Shown here piece by piece: positions 17,106 through 28,540 of a stretch of DNA of 64,000 nt. A program made the translations under genes and the position numbers. Source of the stretch: Paraburkholderia polaris (GTDB taxonomy: Bacteria > Pseudomonadota > Gammaproteobacteria > Burkholderiales > Burkholderiaceae). The stretch spans positions 62,001-126,000 of the forward strand of contig NZ_JABBGJ010000008.1 of the NCBI RefSeq assembly GCF_012927345.1, read 5' to 3'. Within the stretch, counting starts at the first letter, position 1; each line of letters begins with the position of its first letter. The notes beneath the pieces were generated by a model, which did not search any database, was not told the DNA's origin, and saw only the letters and a list, made by a program, of their open reading frames with translations.

Positions 17106-18158
17106 TCAACCTTGTGCTTCAAAAGCCGCCGCGGCCCTGCCCAGCCGATCGTTCACAGCGATCCACTCAATCGTGTCCGGCAACTTCTCGATGAGAATCC
17201 GACTCACATCCGCGCGGTCGAGCGCCCTTAACAGGCCATACAACTCGCGCGCATAAACGTGCGGATCTTCAGGCGCGGCGATGAAATGCACGCCCTCGGC
17301 ATGAGCCCACTCCCCTGCGCGGGAAGCCCGCGCCACCAAGGCAACGCGCTCATCGCCCTGGCGCGCCGCAAGCACAGTCTGCAACGCATCAAAAGGCAGC
17401 AAAGCCAGAGGCGTACGCGGCGCATAGTGCGCCTTCAACGTCCCCGAAGCTCGCGGAGCCGTCGCATCCGAACCGTCGGCCAGGCGTGGCGCCTCGCCGA
17501 GCACATCGGCGATATCTTGTGGCGTCACCCGCCCCGGCCTCAACAGCGCCGGAAATCCGCGTGACAAATCCAGAATCGTCGATTCGATCCCGACGTCCGA
17601 CGCGCCCCCGTCCAGCACATGAATCGCACCACCGAACTCATCGCGCACGTGTTGCGCCGTGGTCGGGCTCACATGACCAAAACGATTCGCCGACGGCGCA
17701 GCAACACCACCATGCCCGCCGCGCAACGCGCTGAATGCTTCCAGCAAAGCCTGGGCAACTGGATGCGATGGGCAGCGCAACCCCACCGAATCCTGCCCAC
17801 CGCTCACCGCCGCATCGATTCGCGCCGCGCGCTTCAGGATCAACGTGAGCGGCCCCGGCCAGAACGCATCGATCAAGCGCTGCGCCTCGGCGGGCAAATG
17901 CTCGACCCAGTAGTTCGGATCGCCCTGCGGCGCGAGATGCACGATCACCGGATGATTCGCCGGCCTGCCCTTCGCCGCATAAATACGCGCGACCGCGTCC
18001 GGACTTTCGGCGTCGCCGCCGAGTCCGTAGACAGTCTCCGTCGGGAACGCGACGAGACCGCCCGCGTCGAGCAGCGCGGCAGCGTGCTCGATCTGCTCGG
18101 CGCTCACAGGCAAGGCGCTCGCGGCGCCCCCTTCGGCAGGTTTGCTTTGATCCGGCAT
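17106..18158 (-). CDS. L-threonylcarbamoyladenylate synthase (Sua5/TsaC family)
   Basis: This 350-residue enzyme makes threonylcarbamoyl-AMP from threonine, bicarbonate and ATP for the t6A37 modification of ANN-decoding tRNAs. The N-terminal YrdC domain (about residues 20-205) shows GGLVAFPTETVYGLGGDA and the KGRPANHPVIVHL binding motif. The extra C-terminal Sua5 domain (about 220-345) makes this the long Sua5 form rather than the short TsaC. It is the last gene of the minus-strand pgk-to-purK block, 10 bp after purK, and probably shares its transcript. Confidence 0.9.
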   Translation of the reverse strand: MPDQSKPAEGGAASALPVSAEQIEHAAALLDAGGLVAFPTETVYGLGGDAESPDAVARIYAAKGRPANHPVIVHLAPQGDPNYWVEHLPAEAQRLIDAFWPGPLTLILKRAARIDAAVSGGQDSVGLRCPSHPVAQALLEAFSALRGGHGGVAAPSANRFGHVSPTTAQHVRDEFGGAIHVLDGGASDVGIESTILDLSRGFPALLRPGRVTPQDIADVLGEAPRLADGSDATAPRASGTLKAHYAPRTPLALLPFDALQTVLAARQGDERVALVARASRAGEWAHAEGVHFIAAPEDPHVYARELYGLLRALDRADVSRILIEKLPDTIEWIAVNDRLGRAAAAFEAQG

Positions 18159-18168
18159 GGCGCTCGCG

Positions 18169-19377
<1,209 letters not shown>

Positions 19378-19469
19378 TCACGGCCGGGTGCGCATGCAAA
19401 ACGTGCAATAGCAGCACCCGGCCGGGGGTCAGACATTGAGGGACGTCTAAAAGCAATCAGCCTTGGCGC

Positions 19470-19988
19470 TTACAGCGCCGGCAGCACCATTGCGTGGGCC
19501 GCTTCGTTCTGGCGCACGCGAAACGCAGCCAGTTTCTCCGCATATTCGGCGCTCGTGCCGCTCAGAATCGACACCGCGAACAGCGCCGCATTCGCCGCGC
19601 CCGCTTCGCCGATTGCAAACGTGGCGACCGGCACGCCCTTGGGCATCTGCACGATGGAGTGCAACGAATCGACGCCCTTCAGATACTTGCTCGCCACCGG
19701 CACGCCGAGCACCGGCACCGTGGTCTTGGCCGCCAACATGCCCGGCAGATGCGCCGCGCCGCCCGCACCCGCGATGATCGCGCGAATGCCGCGCTCGCGC
19801 GCGCTCTCGGCGTACGCAAACATCTCGTCGGGCATCCGGTGCGCGGACACGACCTTGGCTTCATACGGCACGCCGAATTCTTGCAGAATCGCGACGGCGT
19901 TCTTCATCACTTCCCAGTCGGAACTGGAACCCATCAGCACGCCAACAACGGGCGCGCCATGCGTATGGGCAGTCTGGACTTCACTCAT
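19470..19988 (-). CDS. purE: N5-CAIR mutase, class I PurE
   Basis: This 172-residue octameric mutase moves the carboxylate of N5-CAIR to give CAIR, the partner step to PurK. The phosphate loop [18 protein letters not shown] and [10 protein letters not shown] with the catalytic histidine are both present, followed by [14 protein letters not shown]. Length is typical for bacterial PurE class I. It lies between purC and purK on the same strand. The 155-bp gap to purC contains a copy of a dispersed GC-rich palindrome. Confidence 0.96.
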   Translation of the reverse strand: MSEVQTAHTHGAPVVGVLMGSSSDWEVMKNAVAILQEFGVPYEAKVVSAHRMPDEMFAYAESARERGIRAIIAGAGGAAHLPGMLAAKTTVPVLGVPVASKYLKGVDSLHSIVQMPKGVPVATFAIGEAGAANAALFAVSILSGTSAEYAEKLAAFRVRQNEAAHAMVLPAL

Positions 19989-20055
19989 CTTACGGCTTCC
20001 TTGTTTCTTGAGAGCGCCCCCAGACCTGTCGCTTCGCGCCAGATCCCAGAGTGGG

Positions 20056-20076
20056 TGATCCCCCGGGGGACTTCCT
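20056..20076. repeat. Copy of a dispersed GC-rich palindromic repeat (AGGAAGTCCCC-CGGGGGAT)
   Basis: The minus-strand read is AGGAAGTCCCCC then GGGGGATCA. A near-identical copy with one inserted base occurs at 32090-32110. It lies in the purC-purE gap. Such REP-like elements are scattered in Burkholderia genomes; only these two copies are visible here. Confidence 0.5.
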
Positions 20077-20143
20077 CCGGGGCGAAAAACTCGGGGCGGC
20101 CCTCCGTTTTCTCACGCGGTGCGGATCTAACAGACGCGCGTAA

Positions 20144-21034
20144 TCAAGCGAGCTTGTGTCCGGTCAGGCGTTCGAGCGCTTCCTGGTACTTCTCGCCCGT
20201 CTTCGTGACCACGTCGTCCGGCAGCTTCGGTGCGGGCGGCTCTTTCTTCCACGGCTGGGTTTCCAGCCAGTCGCGCACGAACTGCTTGTCGAACGACGGC
20301 GGGTTGGTGCCGACCTGATACTGGTCAGCCGGCCAGAAGCGCGACGAATCGGCAGTCAGCGCCTCGTCCATCAGATATAGCTGGCCGTGGTTGTCCAGAC
20401 CGAATTCGAACTTCGTATCCGCGATGATGATGCCGCGCGTCGCAGCATAGTCAGCGGCTCCCTTGTACAGCTTGATCGAGATGTCGCGGATCGTGGCCGA
20501 CAGTTCGGTGCCGATGCGACGTTCCATCTCGTTGTAAGTGATGTTTTCGTCGTGATGGCCCATTTCGGCCTTGGCTGCCGGCGTGAAAATCGGCTCGGGC
20601 AGCTTCTGTGCGTTTTGCAGGCCCGGCGGCAGTTCCACGCCGCAGACGGAACCCGTTGCCTGGTAGTCTTTCCAGCCGCTGCCGGCCAGATAGCCGCGCA
20701 CCACCGCTTCGACGAGAATCGGCTCGAGGCGCTTCACCACCACAGCACGGCCCTTCACCTGCACGACTTCGTCAGCCGCCACCACGGATTCGGGCGCCAC
20801 GCCCGTCAGGTGATTCGGCACCACATGCTTCAGTTTCTCGAACCAGAAGTTCGCCATTTCATTGAGCACGCGGCCCTTGTTCGGAATCGGCTCGCCCATG
20901 ATGACGTCGAACGCCGACAGACGGTCGGTCGTGACGATCAGCAACTGGTCGTTGCCCACCGCATAGTTGTCGCGGACTTTACCGCGGCCGAGCAGCGGCA
21001 GCGAGTGGAGCGTGGATTCGTAAAGGGTAGACAT
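20144..21034 (-). CDS. purC: SAICAR synthetase
   Basis: This 296-residue ATP-dependent ligase joins aspartate to CAIR to give SAICAR. The ATP site [23 protein letters not shown] and the [20 protein letters not shown] segment are characteristic; the length is that of the proteobacterial single-domain PurC with a C-terminal extension. It follows fba by 132 bp, with a terminator-like hairpin between, and precedes purE. Confidence 0.96.
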   Translation of the reverse strand: MSTLYESTLHSLPLLGRGKVRDNYAVGNDQLLIVTTDRLSAFDVIMGEPIPNKGRVLNEMANFWFEKLKHVVPNHLTGVAPESVVAADEVVQVKGRAVVVKRLEPILVEAVVRGYLAGSGWKDYQATGSVCGVELPPGLQNAQKLPEPIFTPAAKAEMGHHDENITYNEMERRIGTELSATIRDISIKLYKGAADYAATRGIIIADTKFEFGLDNHGQLYLMDEALTADSSRFWPADQYQVGTNPPSFDKQFVRDWLETQPWKKEPPAPKLPDDVVTKTGEKYQEALERLTGHKLA

Positions 21035-21087
21035 CGTCGTGGTTCGCTAAAAGTGGGGCAAAAAGTGTGACCGGAACAAAAGGGAAA

Positions 21088-21117
21088 CGCCGTTCCCCGG
21101 ATGATGCGGGAACGGCG
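21088..21117 (-). terminator. Hairpin terminator between fba and purC
   Basis: Perfect 10-bp stem CGCCGTTCCC / GGGAACGGCG. On the minus strand it is followed by TTTCCCTTTT. It lies 50 bp beyond the fba stop and suggests at least partial termination before purC. Confidence 0.65.
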
Positions 21118-21166
21118 ATCTAACGACAACCTGGCCAATCGGCCAAGCCTAGAGCTTAGTTATAGC

Positions 21167-22231
21167 TTAGCGGACGACCTGTGCGAGCTCGCCCGACTTG
21201 TACTTCTCCGCGATTTTATCAAGCGAAACCGGCTTGATCTTGCCGGCCTGGCCTTCGCAGCCGAATTGCGTGAAGCGCTCGAGGCAGATCTTCATCGCGG
21301 CTTCGCGCGCCGGCTTCAGGTAATCGCGCGGATCGAACTTGCCCGGATTGGTCGCCATGTAGCGGCGGATCGCACCGGTGATCGCCAGCCGCAGGTCGGT
21401 GTCGATGTTGACCTTGCGCACGCCGTTCTTGATGCCTTCCTGAATTTCTTCGACCGGCACACCATAGGTTTCCTTCATGTCGCCGCCGAATTCGCGGATT
21501 TCCGCGAGCAGTTCCTGCGGCACCGACGACGAACCGTGCATCACCAGGTGCGTGTTCGGAATGCGCTGGTGAATTTCCTTGATGCGCTGGATCGACAGAA
21601 TGTCGCCCGTGGGCTTCTTGCTGAACTTGTACGCGCCGTGCGACGTACCGATCGCGATCGCCAGCGCGTCGCATTGCGTCAGCTTGACGAAGTCGGCAGC
21701 CTGCTCCGGATCGGTCAGCAACTGCTCGCGGGTCATCGTGCCTTCCGCGCCGTGGCCGTCTTCCTTGTCGCCCTTCATGGTTTCCAGCGAACCGAGCACG
21801 CCCAGCTCCGCTTCCACCGTAATGCCGATCGAGTGCGCCGCTTCAACGACCTTGCGCGAGACTTCGACGTTGTACTCGTACGATGCGACCGTCTTGCCGT
21901 CGGCTTCGAGCGAACCGTCCATCATCACGCTGGTGAAACCGCTGCGGATTGCTGCCATACAGACCGCCGGCGACTGGCCGTGGTCCTGGTGCATCACCAC
22001 CGGAATGTGCGGGTACGACTCGACCGCTGCTTCGATCAGGTGGCGCAGGAACGGCTCGCCCGCGTACTTACGCGCGCCGGCCGACGCCTGCATGATGACC
22101 GGGGCATTGACCTTGTCGGCCGCCGCCATGATCGCCTGCACCTGCTCCAGGTTGTTCACGTTGAATGCCGGGATGCCGTAACCGTTTTCGGCGGCATGGT
22201 CCAGCAGTTGACGCATTGATACGAGAGGCAT
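21167..22231 (-). CDS. fba: Class II fructose-1,6-bisphosphate aldolase
   Basis: This 354-residue zinc-dependent aldolase belongs to the Calvin/glycolysis (CbbA-like, class IIB) subtype. It starts [24 protein letters not shown]; the catalytic and zinc residues lie in [19 protein letters not shown] and [11 protein letters not shown]. It serves glycolysis and gluconeogenesis together with the pgk and pyk genes upstream. It is 238 bp downstream of pyk on the same strand; that gap holds no gene. Confidence 0.96.
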   Translation of the reverse strand: MPLVSMRQLLDHAAENGYGIPAFNVNNLEQVQAIMAAADKVNAPVIMQASAGARKYAGEPFLRHLIEAAVESYPHIPVVMHQDHGQSPAVCMAAIRSGFTSVMMDGSLEADGKTVASYEYNVEVSRKVVEAAHSIGITVEAELGVLGSLETMKGDKEDGHGAEGTMTREQLLTDPEQAADFVKLTQCDALAIAIGTSHGAYKFSKKPTGDILSIQRIKEIHQRIPNTHLVMHGSSSVPQELLAEIREFGGDMKETYGVPVEEIQEGIKNGVRKVNIDTDLRLAITGAIRRYMATNPGKFDPRDYLKPAREAAMKICLERFTQFGCEGQAGKIKPVSLDKIAEKYKSGELAQVVR

Positions 22232-22469
22232 GCTGTAACTCCTTAGATTGAAACGAATTCTGTGCCGTCGGCATCTTTTTTGGCGATTTTATCGCGAAGC
22301 AAGCTGCATACCCTTTCGCACATTCCCTAAAGCACGTTTTCCTTCACGCGCGATTGGAGTCTGTGCGCCGCCTCTCGCGGGGCATGACAGCCTGCCTGGC
22401 TCTTTCAAGCCTGTACCTGTGTCTGATCCCACACAGAGCGTGCCGATCGAGCAGTCCGCAGCTACTAAA

Positions 22470-23906
22470 TCAATACGGCTCGCCGACGCGCACGATCTTC
22501 AGCGTATTCGTGCCGCCTGCCTGGCCCATCGGCTCGCCGACGGTCAGCACCACCATGTCGCCGCGCGACGCATAGCCCTTGCTGACCACGGTTTCCAGCG
22601 CCTGCTGCAACGCAGTGTCGCGATCGGTGCTGGTGTCCAGATGCAACGACGTGACATTGCGGTAGATCGCCATCGCCCGTTCGCTGCCGACGCGCGGCGT
22701 GAGCGCGAAAATCGGCACGTGGCTCCAGTGACGCGACATCCACAGCGCGGTCGAACCCGATTCGGTCAACGCAACGATCGCCTTCGCGCCAAGGTGATAG
22801 GCCGTAAACAGCGCGCCCATGGCGATGGACTGGTCGATTCGCGTGAACGTGCGGTCGAGGAAATCCTTGTCCAGCTCCGACTGTTCCGACTTCTCGGCTT
22901 CCAGGCAGATCGCCGCCATCGTCTCAATGGTCTGCACCGGGTACTTGCCCGCCGCGGACTCGGCCGACAGCATCACCGCGTCCGTACCGTCGAGCACCGC
23001 GTTGGCGACGTCCGACACTTCGGCGCGGGTCGGCACCGGTGCGTAGATCATCGACTCCATCATCTGGGTCGCGGTGATCACGAACTTGTTCGATTCACGC
23101 GCCATACGAATCATGCGCTTTTGCAGCGCGGGAACTGCGGCATTCCCCACTTCCACGGCCAAATCGCCGCGCGCCACCATGATGCCGTCCGATGCGTCGA
23201 GGATGCCTTGCAGCGCCGGAATCGCTTCCGCCCGCTCGATCTTCGCGATCATCTTCGGCTTGATGCCGTAGGGCGCACCCGCGATGTTCGCGAGCTGGCG
23301 GGCCATTTCCATGTCGGTGGCGTTCTTGGGGAACGATACCGCGACGAAATCCACGCCGAGCGACATCGCCGTGCGAATGTCTTCCATGTCTTTCGCGGTC
23401 AGCGCCGGCGCCGACAGGCCGCCGCCCTGGCGGTTGATACCCTTGTTGTTCGACAGCTCGCCGCCGATTTTCACGGTGGTGTGGATTTCGCTGCCGATCA
23501 CACGTACGACGTCCAGCACGATCAGGCCGTCGTTGAGCAACAGTACGTCGCCCGGTTTCAGGTCCCGCGGCAGGTCTTTGTAGTCGAGACCGGCGCGTTG
23601 TTCATTGCCGAGTTCGCATTCAGCGTCGAGCACGAACGACTCGCCGGCGACCAGCATGATCTTGCCGTTTTCAAATTTACCGACCCGAATCTTCGGGCCT
23701 TGCAAGTCAGCCATGATGGCAACTTCACGGCCGGCCTGGCGGGCCGCCTCTCGCACGAATTCGGCGCGCTGGCGGTGGTCGTCGGCGGTGCCGTGCGAGA
23801 AATTGAGCCGCACCACATCCAACCCTGCCTGAATCATTTGCAGCAGGATTTCCGGCGTACTGGAAGCCGGTCCGATGGTAGCGACAATCTTGGTGGCGCG
23901 ATGCAT
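22470..23906 (-). CDS. pyk: Pyruvate kinase
   Basis: This 478-residue glycolytic kinase forms pyruvate and ATP from phosphoenolpyruvate. The start MHRATKIVATIGPASSTPEIL at 23906 is the normal family N-terminus and has its own ribosome-binding site (GAGGAG). The signature MIAKIERAEAIPALQ with the catalytic Lys, and MVARGDLAVEVG, are present, with the regulatory C-domain at about 355-478. The frame stays open upstream for 149 codons to a GTG directly after the pgk stop, which would give a longer, Ala/Ser-rich N-terminal extension; the short form is preferred. Confidence 0.95.
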   Translation of the reverse strand: MHRATKIVATIGPASSTPEILLQMIQAGLDVVRLNFSHGTADDHRQRAEFVREAARQAGREVAIMADLQGPKIRVGKFENGKIMLVAGESFVLDAECELGNEQRAGLDYKDLPRDLKPGDVLLLNDGLIVLDVVRVIGSEIHTTVKIGGELSNNKGINRQGGGLSAPALTAKDMEDIRTAMSLGVDFVAVSFPKNATDMEMARQLANIAGAPYGIKPKMIAKIERAEAIPALQGILDASDGIMVARGDLAVEVGNAAVPALQKRMIRMARESNKFVITATQMMESMIYAPVPTRAEVSDVANAVLDGTDAVMLSAESAAGKYPVQTIETMAAICLEAEKSEQSELDKDFLDRTFTRIDQSIAMGALFTAYHLGAKAIVALTESGSTALWMSRHWSHVPIFALTPRVGSERAMAIYRNVTSLHLDTSTDRDTALQQALETVVSKGYASRGDMVVLTVGEPMGQAGGTNTLKIVRVGEPY

Positions 23907-24353
23907 GAGTCTCCTCGTCTGGATAGGATCGCTGGAATGAGCGCTGCGAGTCGGATGCGGAGGCTGCGCACCGAAGGATGCTGCCGGGGGCTGCGCGCCG
24001 GTTGAAACCAGCGTCGCTTTATGGGGTGAAGCGGTGTTCGACACCAGCACGGGGGGTGCCGGTGGGGGTGCGAGCGCGACCTCTTCGTCCGGGAGTTCTG
24101 CCGGCGAGTGGGCGGCTTGTCCAGCATCTGTGCTGGACAATTCCGCTGCCTCGCTGGCAGTGGTCAACTCCGCGAGCGCGAGGAGCGACTCGGATTCTTC
24201 CTGCTGAGCAATAACAGATTCAACCGATTCGGCCGCGGCCGTCGTGGCGGTGGAGCGCGCTTCGCGCTCCCCTGCCGTTGCTGCTGCGGTGTTGCGCGGC
24301 GACTTGCTGCCGCGCGCTTTTGCAGACTTTGCCGTTGGGGAGCGCGTCGCCAC
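23907..24353 (-). other. In-frame open region between pgk and pyk (possible pyk N-terminal extension)
   Basis: The 447 bp from a GTG at 24353, four bases after the pgk stop, contain no stop codon and are in frame with pyk. The predicted peptide is Ala/Ser/Thr/Pro-rich with a basic start (ATRSPTAKSAKARGSKSPR) and an acidic middle (QQEESESLLALAELTTASEA). It may be a separate disordered protein, a pyk extension or non-coding. No family is recognised. Confidence 0.35.
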
Positions 24354-24354
24354 G

Positions 24355-25548
24355 TTAAGCCCGCGATTCCAGAACTTCGACGGCGGGCAGTTTCTTGCCT
24401 TCGAGGAACTCGAGGAAGGCGCCGCCGCCCGTCGAGATGTAGCTAACCTTGTCGTGGATGCCGTACTTGGCAATCGCCGCGAGCGTATCGCCGCCGCCTG
24501 CAATCGAGAACGCCGACGAATTGGCGATCGCATCAGCAAGCGTCTTGGTACCGTTGCCGAACTGATCGAATTCGAACACGCCGACCGGGCCGTTCCACAC
24601 GATCGTGCCGGCTTTTTCCAGTTGTGCGGCGAGCAGCCTGGCGGTTTCCGGTCCGATGTCGAGGATCAGATCGTCGTCTTGAACATCAGCGACAGCCTTG
24701 ACTTCAGCCTTGGCGGTTGGCGAAAACTCTTTCGCCGTGACCACGTCGGTCGGGATCGGCACCGAGGCGCCGCGTGCCTTGGCGGCGTCGATAATGGCTT
24801 TGGCTTCGTTCACCAGATCGGCTTCAGCGAGCGACTTGCCGATCTTCAGACCGGCGGCCAGCATGAACGTATTGGCGATGCCGCCGCCGACGATCAGCTG
24901 ATCGACCTTGTCGGCGAGCGACTTCAGGATGGTCAGCTTGGTGGACACCTTCGAGCCGGCGACGATCGCCACCAGCGGACGCTTGGGCGCGCCCAGCGCC
25001 TTGCCGAGCGCCTCGAGCTCAGCGGCCAGCAGCGGGCCGGCACAGGCGATCGGCGCGTATTTGGCGATGCCGTGCGTGGTGGCCTCAGCGCGGTGCGCGG
25101 TGCCGAATGCGTCGTTCACGTAGATGTCGCAGAGCTTCGCCATTTTCTGCGCAAGCTCGTCGGAATCCTTCTTTTCGCCCTTGTTGACGCGGCAGTTTTC
25201 CAGCAGCACGACCTGGCCCGGCGCAACGTTCACACCGTTTTCGACCCAGTTGGCGACCAGCGGCACGTCACGGCCGAGCAGCTCGGCCAGACGCTTCGCG
25301 ACCGGCGCAAGCGAGTCTTCCGGCTTGAATTGGCCTTCGGTGGGGCGGCCCAGGTGCGACGTGACCATCACGGCGGCGCTCGCGTCCAGCGCGGCCTTGA
25401 TCGCCGGCACGGAGGCGCGGATACGGGTGTCTTCGGTGATGTTGCCTTGATCGTCCTGCGGCACGTTCAGATCGGCGCGGATGAACACGCGTTTGCCGGA
25501 TAGTTTGCCTTCGGCGATCAGATCGGAGAGACGCAATACCTTGTTCAT
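24355..25548 (-). CDS. pgk: Phosphoglycerate kinase
   Basis: This 397-residue enzyme transfers phosphate from 1,3-bisphosphoglycerate to ADP. The signature [16 protein letters not shown] is at the N-terminus; [10 protein letters not shown], the hinge and the nucleotide motif [16 protein letters not shown] followed by [13 protein letters not shown] are present. The start at 25548 is the standard one; the longer frame to 25632 lies in promoter sequence. It heads the minus-strand pgk-pyk-fba-purC-purE-purK-sua5 block. The 272 bp upstream of it, to azlD, contain no gene. Confidence 0.96.
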   Translation of the reverse strand: MNKVLRLSDLIAEGKLSGKRVFIRADLNVPQDDQGNITEDTRIRASVPAIKAALDASAAVMVTSHLGRPTEGQFKPEDSLAPVAKRLAELLGRDVPLVANWVENGVNVAPGQVVLLENCRVNKGEKKDSDELAQKMAKLCDIYVNDAFGTAHRAEATTHGIAKYAPIACAGPLLAAELEALGKALGAPKRPLVAIVAGSKVSTKLTILKSLADKVDQLIVGGGIANTFMLAAGLKIGKSLAEADLVNEAKAIIDAAKARGASVPIPTDVVTAKEFSPTAKAEVKAVADVQDDDLILDIGPETARLLAAQLEKAGTIVWNGPVGVFEFDQFGNGTKTLADAIANSSAFSIAGGGDTLAAIAKYGIHDKVSYISTGGGAFLEFLEGKKLPAVEVLESRA

Positions 25549-25820
25549 GGGCGTGTATGTGCGAGTTGATGGGAAGGCGGTGGCGGACGACACGCTGGGC
25601 GCGAAGCGCGGCAAACTCCAGCGCTTCGGCACGGCAGCGGCTCCACTGAATCGGGCGCCGGCGGCATGGCCGCGGCTGTCGCGCCATGCACCGGCGCGCT
25701 TATCCCGGAAACGACCATTTTAACTGATCCACACTGCCTTCTGACCCGCAACCAGGCGAATGTCCCGTATTTGAAGAATGCACGGCGCATGCCGCAATGC
25801 AACATTTTCAACTCGATCAA

Positions 25821-26144
25821 CTACATGAAGAGGCGCAAGAGCGTGAACACGACCATTCCCACCACAATCGTGCCGAGCATGGTGCGCCGCCACAAAAACC
25901 ACGCAAGACCGGACAGCGTCGCGTAAAACTCGTGGTTCGACGGCGCGAACGAGAGCCCGTCCGGCGTCGCCAGCACGTCAGGCAGCACGACGGCGGCAAG
26001 CGCTGCGGCCGGCGCATAGCGCAGCATCCGCTGAACGCGTGCCGGCAAAACCGTGCGCTCGCCGCCGATTAGAAACATGGCGCGTGTCACTGCGGTGACG
26101 AAAGTCATGCCGATAATGGCCAGCCAGATCTGCGTGGATGTCAT
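25821..26144 (-). CDS. azlD: AzlD-type branched-chain amino acid export subunit
   Basis: This 107-residue membrane protein has about four hydrophobic helices; the N-terminus TQIWLAIIGMTFVTAVTRAM and the YAPAAALAAVVLPDVL segment are typical of AzlD. It is the small subunit of the AzlCD (LIV-E) exporter of branched-chain amino acids. Its ATG overlaps the azlC stop by four bases (ATGA), a translationally coupled arrangement. Codon usage is normal for the genome. Confidence 0.9.
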   Translation of the reverse strand: MTSTQIWLAIIGMTFVTAVTRAMFLIGGERTVLPARVQRMLRYAPAAALAAVVLPDVLATPDGLSFAPSNHEFYATLSGLAWFLWRRTMLGTIVVGMVVFTLLRLFM

Positions 26145-26887
26145 GGAGAATCTCCGGCGCTGTTACGGATGCGCCGCAAGTCGGCGCGCTCGACCATCAG
26201 GTCGGCTGCACTGCCCGCGACAATCGCCGCAATCACCGCCAGCGGCAGCGCGAGCCGGTACGGCAGGTCGAAAGCGAGCAGCGACACCAGGCCGGCGATG
26301 CTGACTGCAACCAGCGTGGAACGCGTGGCGATTGCCGACACCATGATAGGCAGCAGCACCAGCGTGCCCGCCAGCGCGAGGCCCCAGTTGTCCGGAATCA
26401 GGCTCGCGAGCAGGATGCCGACGATCGACGACACCTGCCACGACAGCCAGCTGCACATCGCCATGCCCCAGAAGTACGCCTCTTTGCCCGGCACGTAACC
26501 GGTCTGGAAGCTTTTCTTCTGGAACAGCAGATAGATCACGTCGCCGTTGAAGTAGCCCAGCACGATACGCCGCCACATCGGCAGATAGGAAAAATGCGGC
26601 GCGAGACCGGCGCTGAAGATCACAAAACGCGTATTGACCATCGCGGCGGTGAGCAGCACGGTCCAGATCGGCAGCTTGGCGGCCAGCAGCGGCAGCACGG
26701 CCAATTGCGACGAACCGGCGTAGCACAGCAGCGACATGGTGAGCGCCTGCGGCAGTGTGAGCACGGATTTGCTCATCGCGATGCCGGTGACGAGGCCCCA
26801 GGAGAAAATCGCCATCAGCGTGGGCGAATAGTCGCGCGCGCCCTCACGAAAAGCACGGCGATCGGTATCTGACAGGCGAGCGAGCAT
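26141..26887 (-). CDS. azlC: AzlC-type branched-chain amino acid permease
   Basis: This 248-residue polytopic membrane protein is the large AzlC subunit. The segment TMSLLCYAGSSQLAVLPLLA followed by MVNTRFVIFSAGL is the family core. It pairs with AzlD to export leucine, isoleucine and valine or analogues. It faces ilvE across a 199-bp divergent promoter region, which joins export with the last step of branched-chain amino acid synthesis and suggests shared control, for example by an Lrp-type regulator that is not encoded nearby. Confidence 0.9.
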   Translation of the reverse strand: MLARLSDTDRRAFREGARDYSPTLMAIFSWGLVTGIAMSKSVLTLPQALTMSLLCYAGSSQLAVLPLLAAKLPIWTVLLTAAMVNTRFVIFSAGLAPHFSYLPMWRRIVLGYFNGDVIYLLFQKKSFQTGYVPGKEAYFWGMAMCSWLSWQVSSIVGILLASLIPDNWGLALAGTLVLLPIMVSAIATRSTLVAVSIAGLVSLLAFDLPYRLALPLAVIAAIVAGSAADLMVERADLRRIRNSAGDSP

Positions 26888-27086
26888 GAGGCGAAACGCG
26901 GGCGCCAGGCGGCGCCGCAGCGAAGGGAAGTCGGCGCCAGGTCGTCAAGCACCCGCTGGCGCATCCGGATTTGAATTATGCGTGCGCCGAATTATAGCGC
27001 CCGGCATGTGGCCAAATGCCCGTTCCTTGTGCAAAAGACGCTAAAATAACGGTCCCCACCCCACACCGCACCCGCTGGAGAATCGT

Positions 27087-28010
27087 ATGTCAATGGCCGA
27101 CCGCGACGGCAAGATCTGGATGGATGGCAAGCTCATCGACTGGCGCGACGCCAAGATCCACGTGCTTACCCACACGCTGCATTACGGCATGGGCGTTTTC
27201 GAAGGCGTACGCGCCTACAAGACGGCGGACGGCGGCACGGCGATTTTCCGCCTCCAGGAACACACCAAGCGCCTCTTGAACTCGGCCAAGATCTTCCAGA
27301 TGGACGTGCCGTTCGACCACGAAACGCTGGCCGCTGCGCAGTGCGAAGTGGTCCGTGAAAACAAGCTGGAATCCTGCTACCTGCGCCCGATCATCTGGGT
27401 CGGCTCGGAAAAACTCGGCGTGTCGGCCAAAGGCAACACGATCCACGTGGCGATCGCCGCCTGGCCGTGGGGCGCTTACCTCGGTGAAGACGGCATTGCC
27501 AAGGGCATCCGCGTGAAGACCTCGTCGTTTACGCGCCATCACGTGAACGTGTCGATGGTCCGCGCCAAGGCGTCGGGCTGGTACGTGAACTCGATCCTCG
27601 CCAACCAGGAAGCGATTGCCGACGGTTACGACGAGGCGCTGCTGCTGGACGTGGACGGCTATGTGTCGGAAGGCTCCGGCGAGAACTTCTTCCTCGTGAA
27701 CAACGGCAAGCTGTACACGCCGGATCTGGCGTCGTGCCTCGACGGCATTACGCGCGACACGGTCATCACGCTGGCGCGCGACGCGGGCATCGAGGTAATC
27801 GAAAAGCGCATCACGCGCGACGAAGTCTATACATGCGACGAAGCGTTCTTCACCGGCACCGCCGCGGAAGTCACGCCGATCCGCGAACTCGACAACCGCA
27901 CGATCGGCTCGGGCGCACGCGGCCCGATCACCGAGAAGCTGCAATCGGGCTTCTTCGATATCGTGAACGGCAAGAGCGAGAAGTACGCGCACTGGCTCAC
28001 CAAGATTTAA
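27087..28010 (+). CDS. ilvE: Branched-chain amino acid aminotransferase
   Basis: This 307-residue class IV PLP-dependent aminotransferase performs the last step in valine, leucine and isoleucine synthesis. The PLP Lys lies in NVSMVRAKASGWYVNSILA, and the signature LLLDVDGYVSEGSGENFFLV and the C-terminal GTAAEVTPIRELD are present. A ribosome-binding GGAG precedes the ATG at 27087, and TAAAAT about 45 bp upstream may be the -10. It is divergent from azlCD and followed by the CHCC zinc-finger gene. Confidence 0.95.
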   Translation: MSMADRDGKIWMDGKLIDWRDAKIHVLTHTLHYGMGVFEGVRAYKTADGGTAIFRLQEHTKRLLNSAKIFQMDVPFDHETLAAAQCEVVRENKLESCYLRPIIWVGSEKLGVSAKGNTIHVAIAAWPWGAYLGEDGIAKGIRVKTSSFTRHHVNVSMVRAKASGWYVNSILANQEAIADGYDEALLLDVDGYVSEGSGENFFLVNNGKLYTPDLASCLDGITRDTVITLARDAGIEVIEKRITRDEVYTCDEAFFTGTAAEVTPIRELDNRTIGSGARGPITEKLQSGFFDIVNGKSEKYAHWLTKI

Positions 28011-28088
28011 CGCGCGCTGCGCCGGCCTTGGGCCCTCGGCCTTTTGACGGCGCAACGCACGCACCCTGTATTCAACGAGAAAGTCCTC

Positions 28089-28283
28089 ATGAGCGAAATC
28101 AAGGAAATGCCGCTGGTCGAACTGTCGGCAAAAGACCTGCCGGCGTATTGCCCGAATCCAGCCATGCCGCGCTGGAGCACGCACCCGCGCGTCTTTATCG
28201 ACGTGACGCACGGCGAGGCCAAGTGCCCGTATTGCAGCACGCGCTACAAGCTGCGTGACGGCGAAGTGGTCAAGGGTCACTAA
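28089..28283 (+). CDS. CHCC zinc-finger domain protein
   Basis: This 64-residue protein belongs to the zf-CHCC family related to the mitochondrial complex I subunit NDUFS6. Ligands are visible as CPNPAMPRWSTHPRVF (Cys and His) and KCPYCSTRYKL (two Cys). The start at 28089 is preceded by GAGAAAG; an in-frame ATG at 28044 is less likely. It follows ilvE by 78 bp and is conserved next to ilvE and waaF in Burkholderiaceae by my recollection. Function is unassigned. Confidence 0.85.
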   Translation: MSEIKEMPLVELSAKDLPAYCPNPAMPRWSTHPRVFIDVTHGEAKCPYCSTRYKLRDGEVVKGH

Positions 28284-28540
28284 TCTTGCGCACTGAGCGC
28301 TGATCGCTTGCGGCGCTCTTTGCCGGCGCGCCCGCTGCCTGGGTCGTCATATGACGGGGCGGCTGTGTTTTTGCAGCAGGCGGCGGCAGGGCAAGCGCTT
28401 CGCAATCAAGCCGCAGCCGCGGCGGGGCCGGCCATACCGATTCCGCGCCGCAAGGCTCGCGGCTTTTTCCCTTTTACACAATCGAACGCCACGCGCATGG
28501 CGCGCGCGGCGCTTCATTTCGACACCGGACACTCACTCTG

